Made by a program: the position numbers and the translations under genes. This document shows positions 1-7,254 of a stretch of DNA of 14,296 nucleotides, piece after piece. Location of the stretch: assembly GCA_913774795.1 (NCBI GenBank), contig CAJYIL010000384.1:1-14296 (forward strand). The letters are read 5' to 3'. The DNA is from Pseudobdellovibrionaceae bacterium. Lineage in GTDB: Bacteria > Bdellovibrionota > Bdellovibrionia > Bdellovibrionales > JAMPXM01. The notes beneath the pieces are model-generated. The model saw only the letters and a program-made list of their open reading frames with translations. It ran no database searches and had not been told where the DNA came from. Within the stretch, counting starts at the first letter, position 1, and every line of letters begins with the position of its first letter.

Positions 1-444
1 CTCGGGCGATTAAACGGAATCGGTTTGCACGCGGTCGACGTCAGCGGACTCGGTGGAACTCACTGGGGCCGGGTCGAGGGCGGTCGGGCAACGGGTTCGC
101 GGGCACAGGCCGCGGAGACGTTTAAAGACTGGGGCGTGGGCACTGTCGAGTCGCTTCAAGCGGCCCTGTCGGTGAAGGCCGACTTCGAGGTGTGGGCGTC
201 GGGCGGAGTTCGAACCGGGCTTGATGTCGCGAAGCTGATCGCGATCGGCGCAAAAGCGGTGGGTTTGGCTCAGCCGATCATCCGCGCGGCGGTCGAAGGT
301 GTCGACGGCCAAGGTCGTGATCCGGAGATCGCGCTCGATCAGTTAATGGAGCGCCTGGAGTTTGAGCTTCGCACCGCTTTGTTTTGCACGGGTGCCGCGA
401 GCATCGAGAGTTTGAGGGAGTTGAGAGCATGGGATCTGACATGA
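1..444 (+). CDS. fni: Type 2 isopentenyl-diphosphate delta-isomerase, C-terminal part (5' end outside the window)
   Basis: Interconverts IPP and DMAPP, the last step of the mevalonate branch, in an FMN- and NAD(P)H-dependent cytosolic enzyme. The reading frame is open from the first base, and 147 residues are visible before TGA at 442-444. The family signatures are clear: DVSGLGGTHWGRVEG near visible residue 13, corresponding to the conserved GGTxW motif, then ASGGVRTGLDVAKLIAIGAKAVGLAQP, which is the (beta/alpha)8-barrel FMN phosphate-binding region of IDI-2. The C-terminal helices end in ELRTALFCTGAASIESLR, also typical. The gene overlaps mvaA by 16 nt if that gene starts at 429, so it reads as the first visible gene of a mevalonate operon. 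The N-terminal half cannot be seen, so completeness is unknown. Confidence 0.93.
   Translation, partial: LGRLNGIGLHAVDVSGLGGTHWGRVEGGRATGSRAQAAETFKDWGVGTVESLQAALSVKADFEVWASGGVRTGLDVAKLIAIGAKAVGLAQPIIRAAVEGVDGQGRDPEIALDQLMERLEFELRTALFCTGAASIESLRELRAWDLT
414..420 (+). promoter_or_regulatory. Shine-Dalgarno sequence supporting the mvaA start at 429
   Basis: GAGGGAG lies 8 nt before ATG 429, inside the end of fni. It favours this start over the upstream in-frame ATG at 384. The next ATG (441) forms an ATGA overlap with the fni stop and has only a weak GGGA ahead of it, so it remains a possible alternative. Confidence 0.6.
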
Positions 445-1868
445 CCGACACATTTAAAGGCTTCTCAAAACTTTCGCGCGACGAGCGCTTTGAACGCTTG
501 CGCGACATGGGTGCCCTCAGCGCTGAAGACGTTTCGTTCTTGCGCGGTGGCGGCTTGAAAGACACAGGCCTCGCGGAAAAACTCGTCGAGAACGTGATCG
601 GTTACTTCCAGATGCCACTCGGGGTTGCGACGAATTTCAAGATCGATGGGCGTGACGTCGTCGTGCCGATGGCGGTCGAAGAGACATCGATCATCGCCGC
701 CGCATCGAAATCGGCGAAGTGGGTTCGCGAAGAAGGCGAAATCACAACCGAGGTTCGCGGCAACCTCATCATCGGACAAATTCAACTCGCACGCGTTCGT
801 GACTTCGACGCGTTTGCGACGATCGTGGCTCAGCACTCGGCTGAGTGGATCACGCTCGTGAACCGCGATGTTGCGCACGGCTTGGTCGCGCGCGGTGGCG
901 GCGTTCAGGAAATTCAGGTGCGCCGGGTTCCGCGCACGAACGCGCCCGCGGGCGTGAGCTTCGCGGCCGGTGACTCGATGGCCGTCATCCACGTGCTCGC
1001 TGATCCATGCGACGCGATGGGGGCGAACATCATCAACCAAGTTTGCGAGTATTTGAAAACGCACGTCGAATCGGCGACCGGTGAGACGGTCACGATGTGC
1101 ATTCTCTCGAATCTCGTCGACACGAAACTCACGGTCGCGACCGTTCGCATGCCGAACATCGCGCCCGAACTCGGTCGCAAAATCGAAGAAGCCTCGCTCT
1201 TCGCACTTCAAGATCCTTACCGGGCCGCGACCAATAACAAGGGCGTCTTAAACGGCATCGATCCAATTTTGATCGCGACCGGCAACGACTGGCGCGCGGT
1301 CGAAGCCGGCATTCACGCCTATGCGGCACGTGACGGGCAGTACCGCTCGATCACGAAATGGACTTACGAAAACGGCACACTGATCGGCCGCTTCGAAGCC
1401 CCCATCGTCGTGGGTATCGTGGGCGGAGTGACGAAGCTTCACCCGACCGCGCAACTTTCTTTGAAGATCATGAACATTCAGTCGGCGAACGATCTCTCGC
1501 GCATCTGTGCAGCAGTGGGCCTCGTTCAAAACTTGGGTGCGCTGAAAGCTCTGACGACCGTTGGGATCACCGAAGGTCATATGAAGCTTCACATTAAAAA
1601 TCTCACGATGGGCGCAGGGGCTTCCGAAAAAGAAATGCCGCTCGTTCAATCGCGTCTTGAAGAGATCTTGGCGCTCACCAAGCGCATCACCCTCTCGAAT
1701 GCGATCGAAGTCTTAAAAGAGATTCGCGAGCGCGCGAAAGGCCAAGCGGCAACGCAAGCGACGGGTGCCGCTTCGGCTGCCGTCGCCGCGGCCGTGGTGG
1801 CTTCGGCGGTCGCCGCACCGACGTTGACGACTCAAGCGAACGTCGTCATCCCGGATAAGCAGCCGTAA
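429..1868 (+). CDS. mvaA: Class II hydroxymethylglutaryl-CoA reductase with an Ala-rich C-terminal tail
   Basis: Interconverts HMG-CoA and mevalonate; in this operon the likely direction is biosynthetic, NAD(P)H-dependent reduction to mevalonate. The 479-residue product (start at 429) aligns with class II enzymes through ENVIG (54-58), VPMAVEETS (79-87), DAMGANIIN (about 195-203), NNKG (269-272), TGND (284-287) and TEGHMKLH (381-388). The catalytic set known from the Pseudomonas mevalonii enzyme is present: Glu84 of the EET motif, Lys271, Asp287 and His384. The body is about the usual 430 residues. From residue 438 on there is an unusual tail of about 42 residues with a run of Ala and Val at 447-464, followed by a polar end. 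fni precedes it with a 16-nt overlap and the phosphomevalonate kinase-like gene follows after 16 nt. The family call is very secure; the cofactor preference and the role of the tail are not visible. Confidence 0.95.
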   Translation: MGSDMTDTFKGFSKLSRDERFERLRDMGALSAEDVSFLRGGGLKDTGLAEKLVENVIGYFQMPLGVATNFKIDGRDVVVPMAVEETSIIAAASKSAKWVREEGEITTEVRGNLIIGQIQLARVRDFDAFATIVAQHSAEWITLVNRDVAHGLVARGGGVQEIQVRRVPRTNAPAGVSFAAGDSMAVIHVLADPCDAMGANIINQVCEYLKTHVESATGETVTMCILSNLVDTKLTVATVRMPNIAPELGRKIEEASLFALQDPYRAATNNKGVLNGIDPILIATGNDWRAVEAGIHAYAARDGQYRSITKWTYENGTLIGRFEAPIVVGIVGGVTKLHPTAQLSLKIMNIQSANDLSRICAAVGLVQNLGALKALTTVGITEGHMKLHIKNLTMGAGASEKEMPLVQSRLEEILALTKRITLSNAIEVLKEIRERAKGQAATQATGAASAAVAAAVVASAVAAPTLTTQANVVIPDKQP

Positions 1869-1884
1869 AGCGAGACCTCACGTT

Positions 1885-2766
1885 TTGATTCTCTCTTGTC
1901 CTGCGAAAACATTTTTGATCGGCGAGTACGTCGCGCTCGATGGCGGGCCTTCGCTTCTTCTCACGACCGGGCCCCGCTTTAAGCTCAAAGTGAAAGCGGG
2001 TGGAGGTGATCGTCATCCTTGGCACGCATCTTCGCCCGCTGGCTTGCTCGCCGCACGTCACCCAGACGAAATTGCGAAGTGGTCCTTCGACTTCGAGGAT
2101 CCGTTCTCCGGGAAAGGAGGGCTCGGTGCATCGTCAGCCCAGTTCCTCCTGCTGTACGCCTTTTTGAATGACTGGACGACCCCGCTCGATCTGCGAGCGC
2201 TCCTCACGGAGTACCGCGCGTGCGCCTGGAACGGTGAGGGCACGCCGCCCTCGGGTGCGGATGTCGTCGCGCAACTGACGGGCGGAGTCACATACTACGA
2301 TGGCCTTAAACTTGAGGCTTCGCGCCTGGAATGGCCGTTTGCGGAGATCGGGTTTTCGCTCATTCGCACGGGCGTAAAGCTCGCGACGCACGAACATCTT
2401 CGGCAAGGGACGCTTGCGCCGCACTCGACTCTCAGAACGATCGTTCTTGAAGCTCGCAAAGCGTTCGACTCCGCCGATGAGATGCGGCTGATCGAGGCGG
2501 TGAATGCGTGTGCGCTTGTTTTGCGGCAGTCCGGCTTGACCGCGCCGGCGACCGCCGATTTGCTAGATCAAATGCGTGATAATCATGAGCTATTCTGGGC
2601 CGCGAAAGGCTGCGGAGCGATGGGAGCCGATATCATCTTGGCCATTCACCCACGCACCAGAACCGAAGATGTTCATCTGTGGGCCAAAGGCCGCGGACTC
2701 GACGTCGTCGGCACTCACGACGCTCTCACGATCGGACTCGAAGTTTTGCAGGAGATGAACGCTTGA
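1885..2766 (+). CDS. Phosphomevalonate kinase-like GHMP kinase
   Basis: Probably phosphorylates 5-phosphomevalonate to 5-diphosphomevalonate. The 293-residue protein has the GHMP-kinase layout: motif 1 SCPAKTFLIGEYVALDGG (4-21), of the APGKLFIAGEY type seen in phosphomevalonate kinases; motif 2, GKGGLGASSAQF (76-87), the ATP-phosphate loop; PSGADVVAQLTGGVTYYD (122-139), very like the SGxDVAxxxxGG segment of ERG8/MvaK2 proteins; and motif 3 KGCGAMGADIILAI (241-254). The start is TTG 1885: no ATG or GTG start lies upstream in frame after the mvaA stop, and motif 1 begins at once. The protein is shorter than many phosphomevalonate kinases (usually above 330 residues), and motif 3 has AMGAD where GGGD-like sequence is common. 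Since mevalonate kinase and the decarboxylase are recognised separately beside it, this is the remaining kinase step. The alternative is another GHMP kinase of mevalonate metabolism. Confidence 0.8.
   Translation: MILSCPAKTFLIGEYVALDGGPSLLLTTGPRFKLKVKAGGGDRHPWHASSPAGLLAARHPDEIAKWSFDFEDPFSGKGGLGASSAQFLLLYAFLNDWTTPLDLRALLTEYRACAWNGEGTPPSGADVVAQLTGGVTYYDGLKLEASRLEWPFAEIGFSLIRTGVKLATHEHLRQGTLAPHSTLRTIVLEARKAFDSADEMRLIEAVNACALVLRQSGLTAPATADLLDQMRDNHELFWAAKGCGAMGADIILAIHPRTRTEDVHLWAKGRGLDVVGTHDALTIGLEVLQEMNA
2751..2754 (+). promoter_or_regulatory. Shine-Dalgarno sequence for the TTG start of mvaD
   Basis: GGAG lies 8 nt before TTG 2763, within the last codons of the preceding kinase. It fixes the mvaD start at this TTG, whose last two bases belong to the upstream TGA, and indicates translational coupling. 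Confidence 0.6.
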
Positions 2767-3776
2767 TCTGGACTCAAACCGCTCCTTCAAACATCGCGCT
2801 GATCAAGTACATGGGAAAGATCGAGCACGCATCAACCGCGGAAACCGGCGCTCCGCGAGCGAAGAATATCCCGACGAACACATCGCTGTCGTTCACGCTT
2901 CCGCACCTTCTTTCTTACGTGCAGCTTGAACATGATAAGACTCTCTCGCGCGACGTTTGGGAGCCGCTCAAGACCTTCGAAGGAAAAACCTTTGAGCCGC
3001 TTGCGCTTTCCGAAAAAGGTTCGACGCGCTTTCTCGCTCATCTCGCGATGTTGAAGCAGCACTTTGGCTTCGAAGGGTTTTTCCACGTTCGTTCGGCAAA
3101 CGGTTTTCCTTCGGATTGTGGTTTGGCATCGAGTGCATCGTCGTTTGCGGCTCTCACAAAAGTTGCGTGCGAGGCTCTTTCGAAATTAACGAACAAACCG
3201 CTCCCATCGGTCGATCAGGCCGCGAACTTTTCGCGCCTGGGTTCCGGCTCTTCGTGTCGTTCGTTCTTTGCGCCGTGGTCGGTGTGGGAGCCGTCGAAAG
3301 TGACGGATGTCCCGGAGCTCGCGAGCTTCGGCGATCTCCTTCACCAAGTCGTTGTCGTCGATGAGCGGGTCAAAGCCGTGTCGTCCAGCGAAGCGCATCA
3401 GCGTGTGACGACGTCTGAACTTTTCCTCGGCCGCCCTGAGCGCGCGGATAAGCGCGTCGCTGAATTTGTAACGGCATTGAAGAAGAACGACTGGCGAGGT
3501 GCTTTCGAAATCGCGTGGGCCGAGTTCTGGGATATGCACGCGCTCTTCGAAACATCGAAGCCTTCGTTCGGTTACATGACCGGTGGCTCGCTTGAGGTTT
3601 TAAATTTCGTCCGCGACCGTTTGTGGTCGGAGGGCGAAGGTCCTCTCGTGACGATGGATGCAGGACCCAACGTGCATCTCCTTTATCGCAACAGCGATGA
3701 GGGGCGCGCGAAAGCACGCGAGCTTGCGCAGTTTGCACAAGGTCGGTTTCAAGTTTTCTCATTGGGATTGAACTAA
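2763..3776 (+). CDS. mvaD: Diphosphomevalonate decarboxylase
   Basis: ATP-dependent decarboxylation of mevalonate 5-diphosphate to isopentenyl diphosphate. The start is TTG 2763, giving MIWTQTAPSN and 337 residues. A start further upstream at 2679 would add an Arg-rich stretch read out of frame from the previous gene. Family motifs run in order: APSNIALIKYMGK (7-19), IPTNTSLSFTL (36-46), SANGFPSDCGLASSAS (111-126), SRLGSGSSCRS (157-167) and MDAGPNVHLLY (298-308). The residues important in the yeast and bacterial enzymes are kept: Lys15 in motif 1, Arg166 in GSGSSCRS and the catalytic Asp299 in DAGPN. One variation is YMGK where most family members have YWGK. The gene overlaps the upstream kinase by 4 nt and is 3 nt from mvk. 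Whether the substrate could be the monophosphate, as in archaeal and Chloroflexi variants, cannot be excluded from sequence alone, but a phosphomevalonate kinase next door favours the diphosphate. Confidence 0.93.
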   Translation: MIWTQTAPSNIALIKYMGKIEHASTAETGAPRAKNIPTNTSLSFTLPHLLSYVQLEHDKTLSRDVWEPLKTFEGKTFEPLALSEKGSTRFLAHLAMLKQHFGFEGFFHVRSANGFPSDCGLASSASSFAALTKVACEALSKLTNKPLPSVDQAANFSRLGSGSSCRSFFAPWSVWEPSKVTDVPELASFGDLLHQVVVVDERVKAVSSSEAHQRVTTSELFLGRPERADKRVAEFVTALKKNDWRGAFEIAWAEFWDMHALFETSKPSFGYMTGGSLEVLNFVRDRLWSEGEGPLVTMDAGPNVHLLYRNSDEGRAKARELAQFAQGRFQVFSLGLN

Positions 3777-3779
3777 GCC

Positions 3780-4661
3780 ATGGAGACGACGGTTTTCGGT
3801 AAAGCGATCTTAGCGGGCGAGCACGCGGTGATTCGCGGGTATCCCGCGATTGTCTTTCCTGTTCCGGCGCGTTCTCTCAAGCTCCGCTATACCGAAACCC
3901 CAGAAGCCGCGAGTGCGAGCTTCTCGGGAAAACACGGCGATGAGTTGAAACTGCTCTTTTGGGGAGTGATCGAGCGCGCCTGCGAGATGACAGGTTTGAA
4001 GCGTGATTCGATCAAAGGTCATTTCGAAATCGAAAATACGATTCCGGTCGGGGCCGGTATGGGCGCTTCGGGCGCTTTGAGTGTCGCGGTCGGGCGTTGG
4101 TTCGAATCGCGCGGGCAGGTTTCAAAAAACGAACTTCACGAATTCTGTCGGCAACTCGAGAATCTGTTCCACGGCGAATCGTCAGGTCTCGATGTCGCCG
4201 TCGCCGTGGCGGGTCAGGCGTTAAAGTTCGTTCGCGGCGGCGAACGTTCGCTCGTCACGATCGCGTGGAAACCTCAATGGTTCGTTTCGTACTCCGGTCA
4301 GCGCGGAATTACGTCGGAGTGCGTGGCGAGAGTTAAAAAGCTACACGAGCGCGATCCCGACCTCGGTCGCCGCATCGATGAACAAATGCGCGACGCCGTC
4401 ATGATCGCGGAGAGCGCGCTTATGAAAGAGACCGATTCATCGTTCGGAGAGTTGGCGAGAGCGATCGAGCTTGCGTGCTCGTGCTTTGTTCAATGGGATC
4501 TCGTCAACGGCGAGATCGGAACCCACATGCAGATGCTTCGTTCGCGGGGAGCGGTGGCAGTGAAGCCGACCGGCTCAGGCGAGGGCGGCTTCGTGTTGAG
4601 TCTCTGGAAGACCGCCCCACCGGCTGATCTCATGGATCAGCTCATTTCTTTGAATCCTTAA
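3780..4661 (+). CDS. mvk: Mevalonate kinase
   Basis: Phosphorylates mevalonate at O5 using ATP, the first kinase step of the pathway. The 293-residue protein is of normal length for a bacterial mevalonate kinase. Motif 1, FGKAILAGEHAVIRGYPAI (6-24), is the classic GKxxLxGEHxVxxGxPA signature. Motif 2, IPVGAGMGASGALSVA (88-103), is the ATP loop. ENLFHGESSGLD (127-138) matches ExxxHGxPSGxD and contains the likely catalytic base Asp138. Motif 3, KPTGSGEGGF (262-271), matches KxTGaGgGG. ATG 3780 follows the mvaD stop by 3 nt; only a weak GGGA element precedes it. This is the last gene of the operon. It ends head-on against the DUF1402-like gene, with the two stop codons sharing TTAA at 4658-4661, so no separate terminator fits between them. 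Confidence 0.93.
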   Translation: METTVFGKAILAGEHAVIRGYPAIVFPVPARSLKLRYTETPEAASASFSGKHGDELKLLFWGVIERACEMTGLKRDSIKGHFEIENTIPVGAGMGASGALSVAVGRWFESRGQVSKNELHEFCRQLENLFHGESSGLDVAVAVAGQALKFVRGGERSLVTIAWKPQWFVSYSGQRGITSECVARVKKLHERDPDLGRRIDEQMRDAVMIAESALMKETDSSFGELARAIELACSCFVQWDLVNGEIGTHMQMLRSRGAVAVKPTGSGEGGFVLSLWKTAPPADLMDQLISLNP

Positions 4662-5443
4662 CGATCAAGCTTCGACGGCAAGTTCAATTCGGTGCGGATG
4701 TGCTCGTAGTTGAGACCGACCCAGTAACCGAAGTAATTCGGAAGCGTTTCTGCTTTTCCTTTTGTGTCTTTGATTCGGTACTGAAGGTTTCTCAAGCGCT
4801 CTGACACTTTGCCGATATTGTAGAGGGTCGCGAGAATCTCTGGGCGACGCGAGATATCGATTCCGCCGGCCGCGTACGTGTCTTGAGCGTCACGGAGAAT
4901 CGCGGCTGCGTAACGGAGCGCACCCTCAGGCTTGAAGAGTTCATTCTTAATCTCGCCACCTTTGCGCATGGGGCGGCCTTCGATGGATGCTGCCAGCTTC
5001 TCAACGCGCTTTGCAACGGAGACGTAGATTTGACCAGGGCCGACCGAAAGAGGTTCGTGGATCGCGACGTTGAAAACCATCGGGCGTCCGTCATCGTCAT
5101 ACTGATCAGCTTTGTCGAATTGATTTTCGATCACGCGCGAAAGCTTCTTCACGTTGAGCGTGTTCTCCGCGAGCGGAGCTGCGACGAGAGTGACTGGATC
5201 AATGTTGTATTGCTCAGCGATGCGGATGATGAGGCTTCGCATCGTCGAATCGCCGTAGTAATTGCGAAGAAGCGTCGGGTTCGGCTGTCGGTAGACGACC
5301 TGGCCGTTTTTCTCGGAGCCGACTTTGCTGCAGGCAGGCTCGTACGAGCAAAGCGCTCTGAAAGAAGGCATGCGGATTTGCGCCGAAGCAAGTGTCGACG
5401 TTAACGAAAAGGCCACAACTGCGAGCATCGAGAGGCGTTTCAT
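4658..5443 (-). CDS. Secreted DUF1402-like protein with a possible lysozyme-like (transglycosylase-type) fold
   Basis: The function is not established. The 261-residue product starts at ATG 5443, which has AAGAGG five nt ahead of it (5449-5454). An N-terminal extension from 5482 would push the signal peptide inward. Residues 1-21 form a typical Sec signal peptide (MKRL, a hydrophobic core, then an Ala-Ser-Ala cleavage site), so the protein is periplasmic or secreted. The mature part resembles DUF1402 proteins of alphaproteobacteria: IAEQYNIDPVTLVAAPLAENTLN (75-97), LSVGPGQIYVSVAKR (132-146), ALRYAAAILRDAQDTY (175-190), ATLYNIG (205-211) and YFGYW (237-241). A Glu after a helix (Glu93), a GPGQ loop and a late YNxG motif occur in the same order as in SLT and goose-type lysozymes. 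This suggests a peptidoglycan-active or peptidoglycan-binding protein, as inference only. It is convergent with mvk, with overlapping stops. Confidence 0.72.
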   Translation of the reverse strand: MKRLSMLAVVAFSLTSTLASAQIRMPSFRALCSYEPACSKVGSEKNGQVVYRQPNPTLLRNYYGDSTMRSLIIRIAEQYNIDPVTLVAAPLAENTLNVKKLSRVIENQFDKADQYDDDGRPMVFNVAIHEPLSVGPGQIYVSVAKRVEKLAASIEGRPMRKGGEIKNELFKPEGALRYAAAILRDAQDTYAAGGIDISRRPEILATLYNIGKVSERLRNLQYRIKDTKGKAETLPNYFGYWVGLNYEHIRTELNLPSKLDR

Positions 5444-5551
5444 AGCTTCCTCTTTAAAGAATGAGTTCCTGACGGGCGGCAAGGTTTGCGAATGGCGGGC
5501 CCACGTGACGAACGTTCTCTTTCCAGATGGCGAAGGCGCGATCGTCTAAAA

Positions 5552-5580
5552 CTTAAACACCTCTGAAACGCTTTCTTGAA
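5552..5580 (-). promoter_or_regulatory. Weak candidate promoter for the DUF1402-like gene
   Basis: On the - strand, TTCAAG (plus 5575-5580) and TTTAAG (plus 5552-5557) are separated by exactly 17 nt, about 110 nt upstream of ATG 5443. The matches to the sigma-70 consensus are only 3/6 and 4/6. The 182-nt divergent gap 5444-5625 must hold promoters for both the secreted protein and the dehydrogenase, and nothing stronger is visible there. Confidence 0.2.
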
Positions 5581-5625
5581 CGCACCCGATTGACGGACCT
5601 TCGCGATTGGGGTGTCGTGAGAGGC

Positions 5626-6402
5626 ATGAAACTGACAGGACAAACGATTCTGATGACAGGTGGTGGCTCCGGTATCGGGCTTGCGCTCGCCGAAGCCTTT
5701 CTTAAAAAAGGGAACGACGTGATCGTCGCGGGCCGGAGCGAATCGAAGCTCGCAGCCGCTCGCGCAAAAGGACTCAAAACTTTGACGGTCGATCTCTCAT
5801 CGAGCGACGCGATCGCGAGTTTCGCCAAAGAGGCGGTTGCGAAACACCCTTCGCTGAACGTCGTGATTCACATGGCCGGCATTATGAAGAACGAGAACCT
5901 GCCCAAAGGCTCTGATCCTTCGATCATCACGGAAACGGTGGCCACGAATCTCTTGGCGCCGCTTCTTCTCACACAAGCGCTCCTCCCGCACTTGCTCACG
6001 AAGTCAGAGGCCACCGTCATGACCGTGACATCGGGACTCGCATACGTTCCGCTCGCGCTCACGCCGACTTACTCCGCAACGAAAGCGGCCATTCATTCTT
6101 ACAGCGAATCGCTCCGATGGCAGCTTCGCGAAACGAACGTTCGCGTGATCGAGCTTGTGCCTCCGTACGTGCGAACGGCGCTGATGGGAGAGCGGCAGGC
6201 GCAGGATCCGAACGCGATGCCTTTAGAGGAGTTCGTCTCGGAAGTGCTTACGCTTCTCGAGAAAGGCGGAGATCAGATTCTCGTCGAGCGCGTGAAGCCC
6301 CAGCGCATGGCGGGCGACGTGAATCTCCAGAAAGAACGCGAGTTTTTCAACACGCAGAACGAACGCCTCTACGCGATTCGAAAGCCGGAGTTCGAAGCCT
6401 AG
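5626..6402 (+). CDS. Short-chain dehydrogenase/reductase (classical SDR, DltE-like)
   Basis: An NAD(P)-dependent oxidoreductase of unknown substrate, probably cytosolic. The 258-residue protein has the full classical SDR set: TGGGSGIG (11-18) for the dinucleotide pyrophosphate, Asp56 in TVDLSS contacting the adenine, Asn108 in TNLLAP, Ser136 in VTSGLA, and the YSATK catalytic pair Tyr149/Lys153. The usual NNAG is HMAG (82-85), a variation common in the DltE-type subgroup. ELVPPYVRTALMG (176-188) after the active site is also typical. ATG 5626 begins directly at the Rossmann strand; GTG 5617 is an alternative, because the AGAGG before ATG sits only 1 nt from it. The gene stands alone, divergent from the secreted protein and convergent with the RNA methyltransferase gene 24 nt away. 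The context gives no substrate clue. Confidence 0.88.
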   Translation: MKLTGQTILMTGGGSGIGLALAEAFLKKGNDVIVAGRSESKLAAARAKGLKTLTVDLSSSDAIASFAKEAVAKHPSLNVVIHMAGIMKNENLPKGSDPSIITETVATNLLAPLLLTQALLPHLLTKSEATVMTVTSGLAYVPLALTPTYSATKAAIHSYSESLRWQLRETNVRVIELVPPYVRTALMGERQAQDPNAMPLEEFVSEVLTLLEKGGDQILVERVKPQRMAGDVNLQKEREFFNTQNERLYAIRKPEFEA

Positions 6403-6426
6403 GCGACGCCGACCGGATGAAACGAG

Positions 6427-7254
6427 CTATTTCTTGCGAGCCGCATACGAGTAGAGAGCCACGCTGGCGGCAACGGTCGCGTTCAAAGACTCAACGTCTT
6501 TCGCCATCGGGATCGAGAGATACTCGAACGACTTCGACGACGGTACACCTTGTCCTTCTTCACCGATGAGAAGTCGTGCGTTCTTCGGCCATTCGAAGGA
6601 GCCGAGGTCTTTTCCCTGCATATCGAGAGCGAGCACTGGGCCTTTAATGCCGTCGAGCTCGCGAATAGAGGGGCCTCTAGAAAGTGGAGTCAGCATCGTT
6701 GCCGCACTCGCCGCACGCACGGCCTTCGGGTGAAATGGAGTCGCGCACTCTTTCAGCAAGACGATGCGTGAGGCTCCGAACGCCGCTGCCGACCGCAGAA
6801 GAGCTCCTACGTTCGAAGGATCACCCAGAGCGCACAAGACCTCGAGACCGACGGGATCTTTTGAGAGGTCGGCGTCTTCGATCTTGGGTGTATGGGTGAG
6901 TAAGAGGGGAGCGTGGGTTCCGCTCACGTCGAGGTCATCGAAGATCGTGCGCGCAACCGCGATGACCGAGAACGAACCACCGCGAGTGAGTTCGCGCGCG
7001 CGTTCGACGAGCGGGATCCACGAGCGCGGACCTGAAAGGGGTCCTGAGGACTTCTGCTGCTCAGTGAAATGGCGATCGCTGCAAAGGATGAGAGAGCGCG
7101 CGAGACCAGGCGCTCGTTCGAGAGTTTCGCGAACCGCGCGTTCTCCGGCGACCAAGAACATCCCGTGCTTTCGAATGCCTTTTGACGTCAGGCAATCCAT
7201 CCATTCGCTCACGAGTGCGTTTGATTTTGAAGAGATGGTTTTATCGGCGATCAT
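6427..7254 (-). CDS. TrmH/SpoU-family RNA 2'-O-methyltransferase
   Basis: Transfers a methyl group from S-adenosylmethionine to a ribose 2'-OH of rRNA or tRNA. The 275-residue protein has an N-terminal SpoU substrate-binding-like region (about 8-110, with HGMFLVAGERAVRE resembling the KxRxxxxxFlvEG motif) and a C-terminal SPOUT knot domain. The three SpoU motifs are DPSNVGALLRSAAAFGA (145-161, with the key Asn148 and Arg154), LLIGEEGQGVP (228-238) and SIPMAKDVESLNATVAAS (247-264). Its ATG overlaps the rsmG stop as ATGA (7251-7254), so the two are probably cotranscribed and translationally coupled. Sequence alone does not tell whether the target is 23S rRNA (RlmB-like) or tRNA. Confidence 0.9.
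   Translation of the reverse strand: MIADKTISSKSNALVSEWMDCLTSKGIRKHGMFLVAGERAVRETLERAPGLARSLILCSDRHFTEQQKSSGPLSGPRSWIPLVERARELTRGGSFSVIAVARTIFDDLDVSGTHAPLLLTHTPKIEDADLSKDPVGLEVLCALGDPSNVGALLRSAAAFGASRIVLLKECATPFHPKAVRAASAATMLTPLSRGPSIRELDGIKGPVLALDMQGKDLGSFEWPKNARLLIGEEGQGVPSSKSFEYLSIPMAKDVESLNATVAASVALYSYAARKK

Noticed and set aside
465..1211. A 248-codon - strand open frame opposite mvaA
   Set aside because: The HMG-CoA reductase reading on the + strand is unambiguous; the antisense product is Arg/Asp-rich and featureless.
2679..2762. Upstream extension of mvaD to ATG 2679
   Set aside because: The added 28 residues are Arg-rich, lie within the 3' end of the kinase gene in another frame, and the TTG 2763 start has a well-placed GGAG.
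5590..5618. TTGACG with a following TGTCGT as a promoter for the dehydrogenase gene
   Set aside because: The -10 match is only 3/6, and transcription would start almost at the start codon, leaving no leader.
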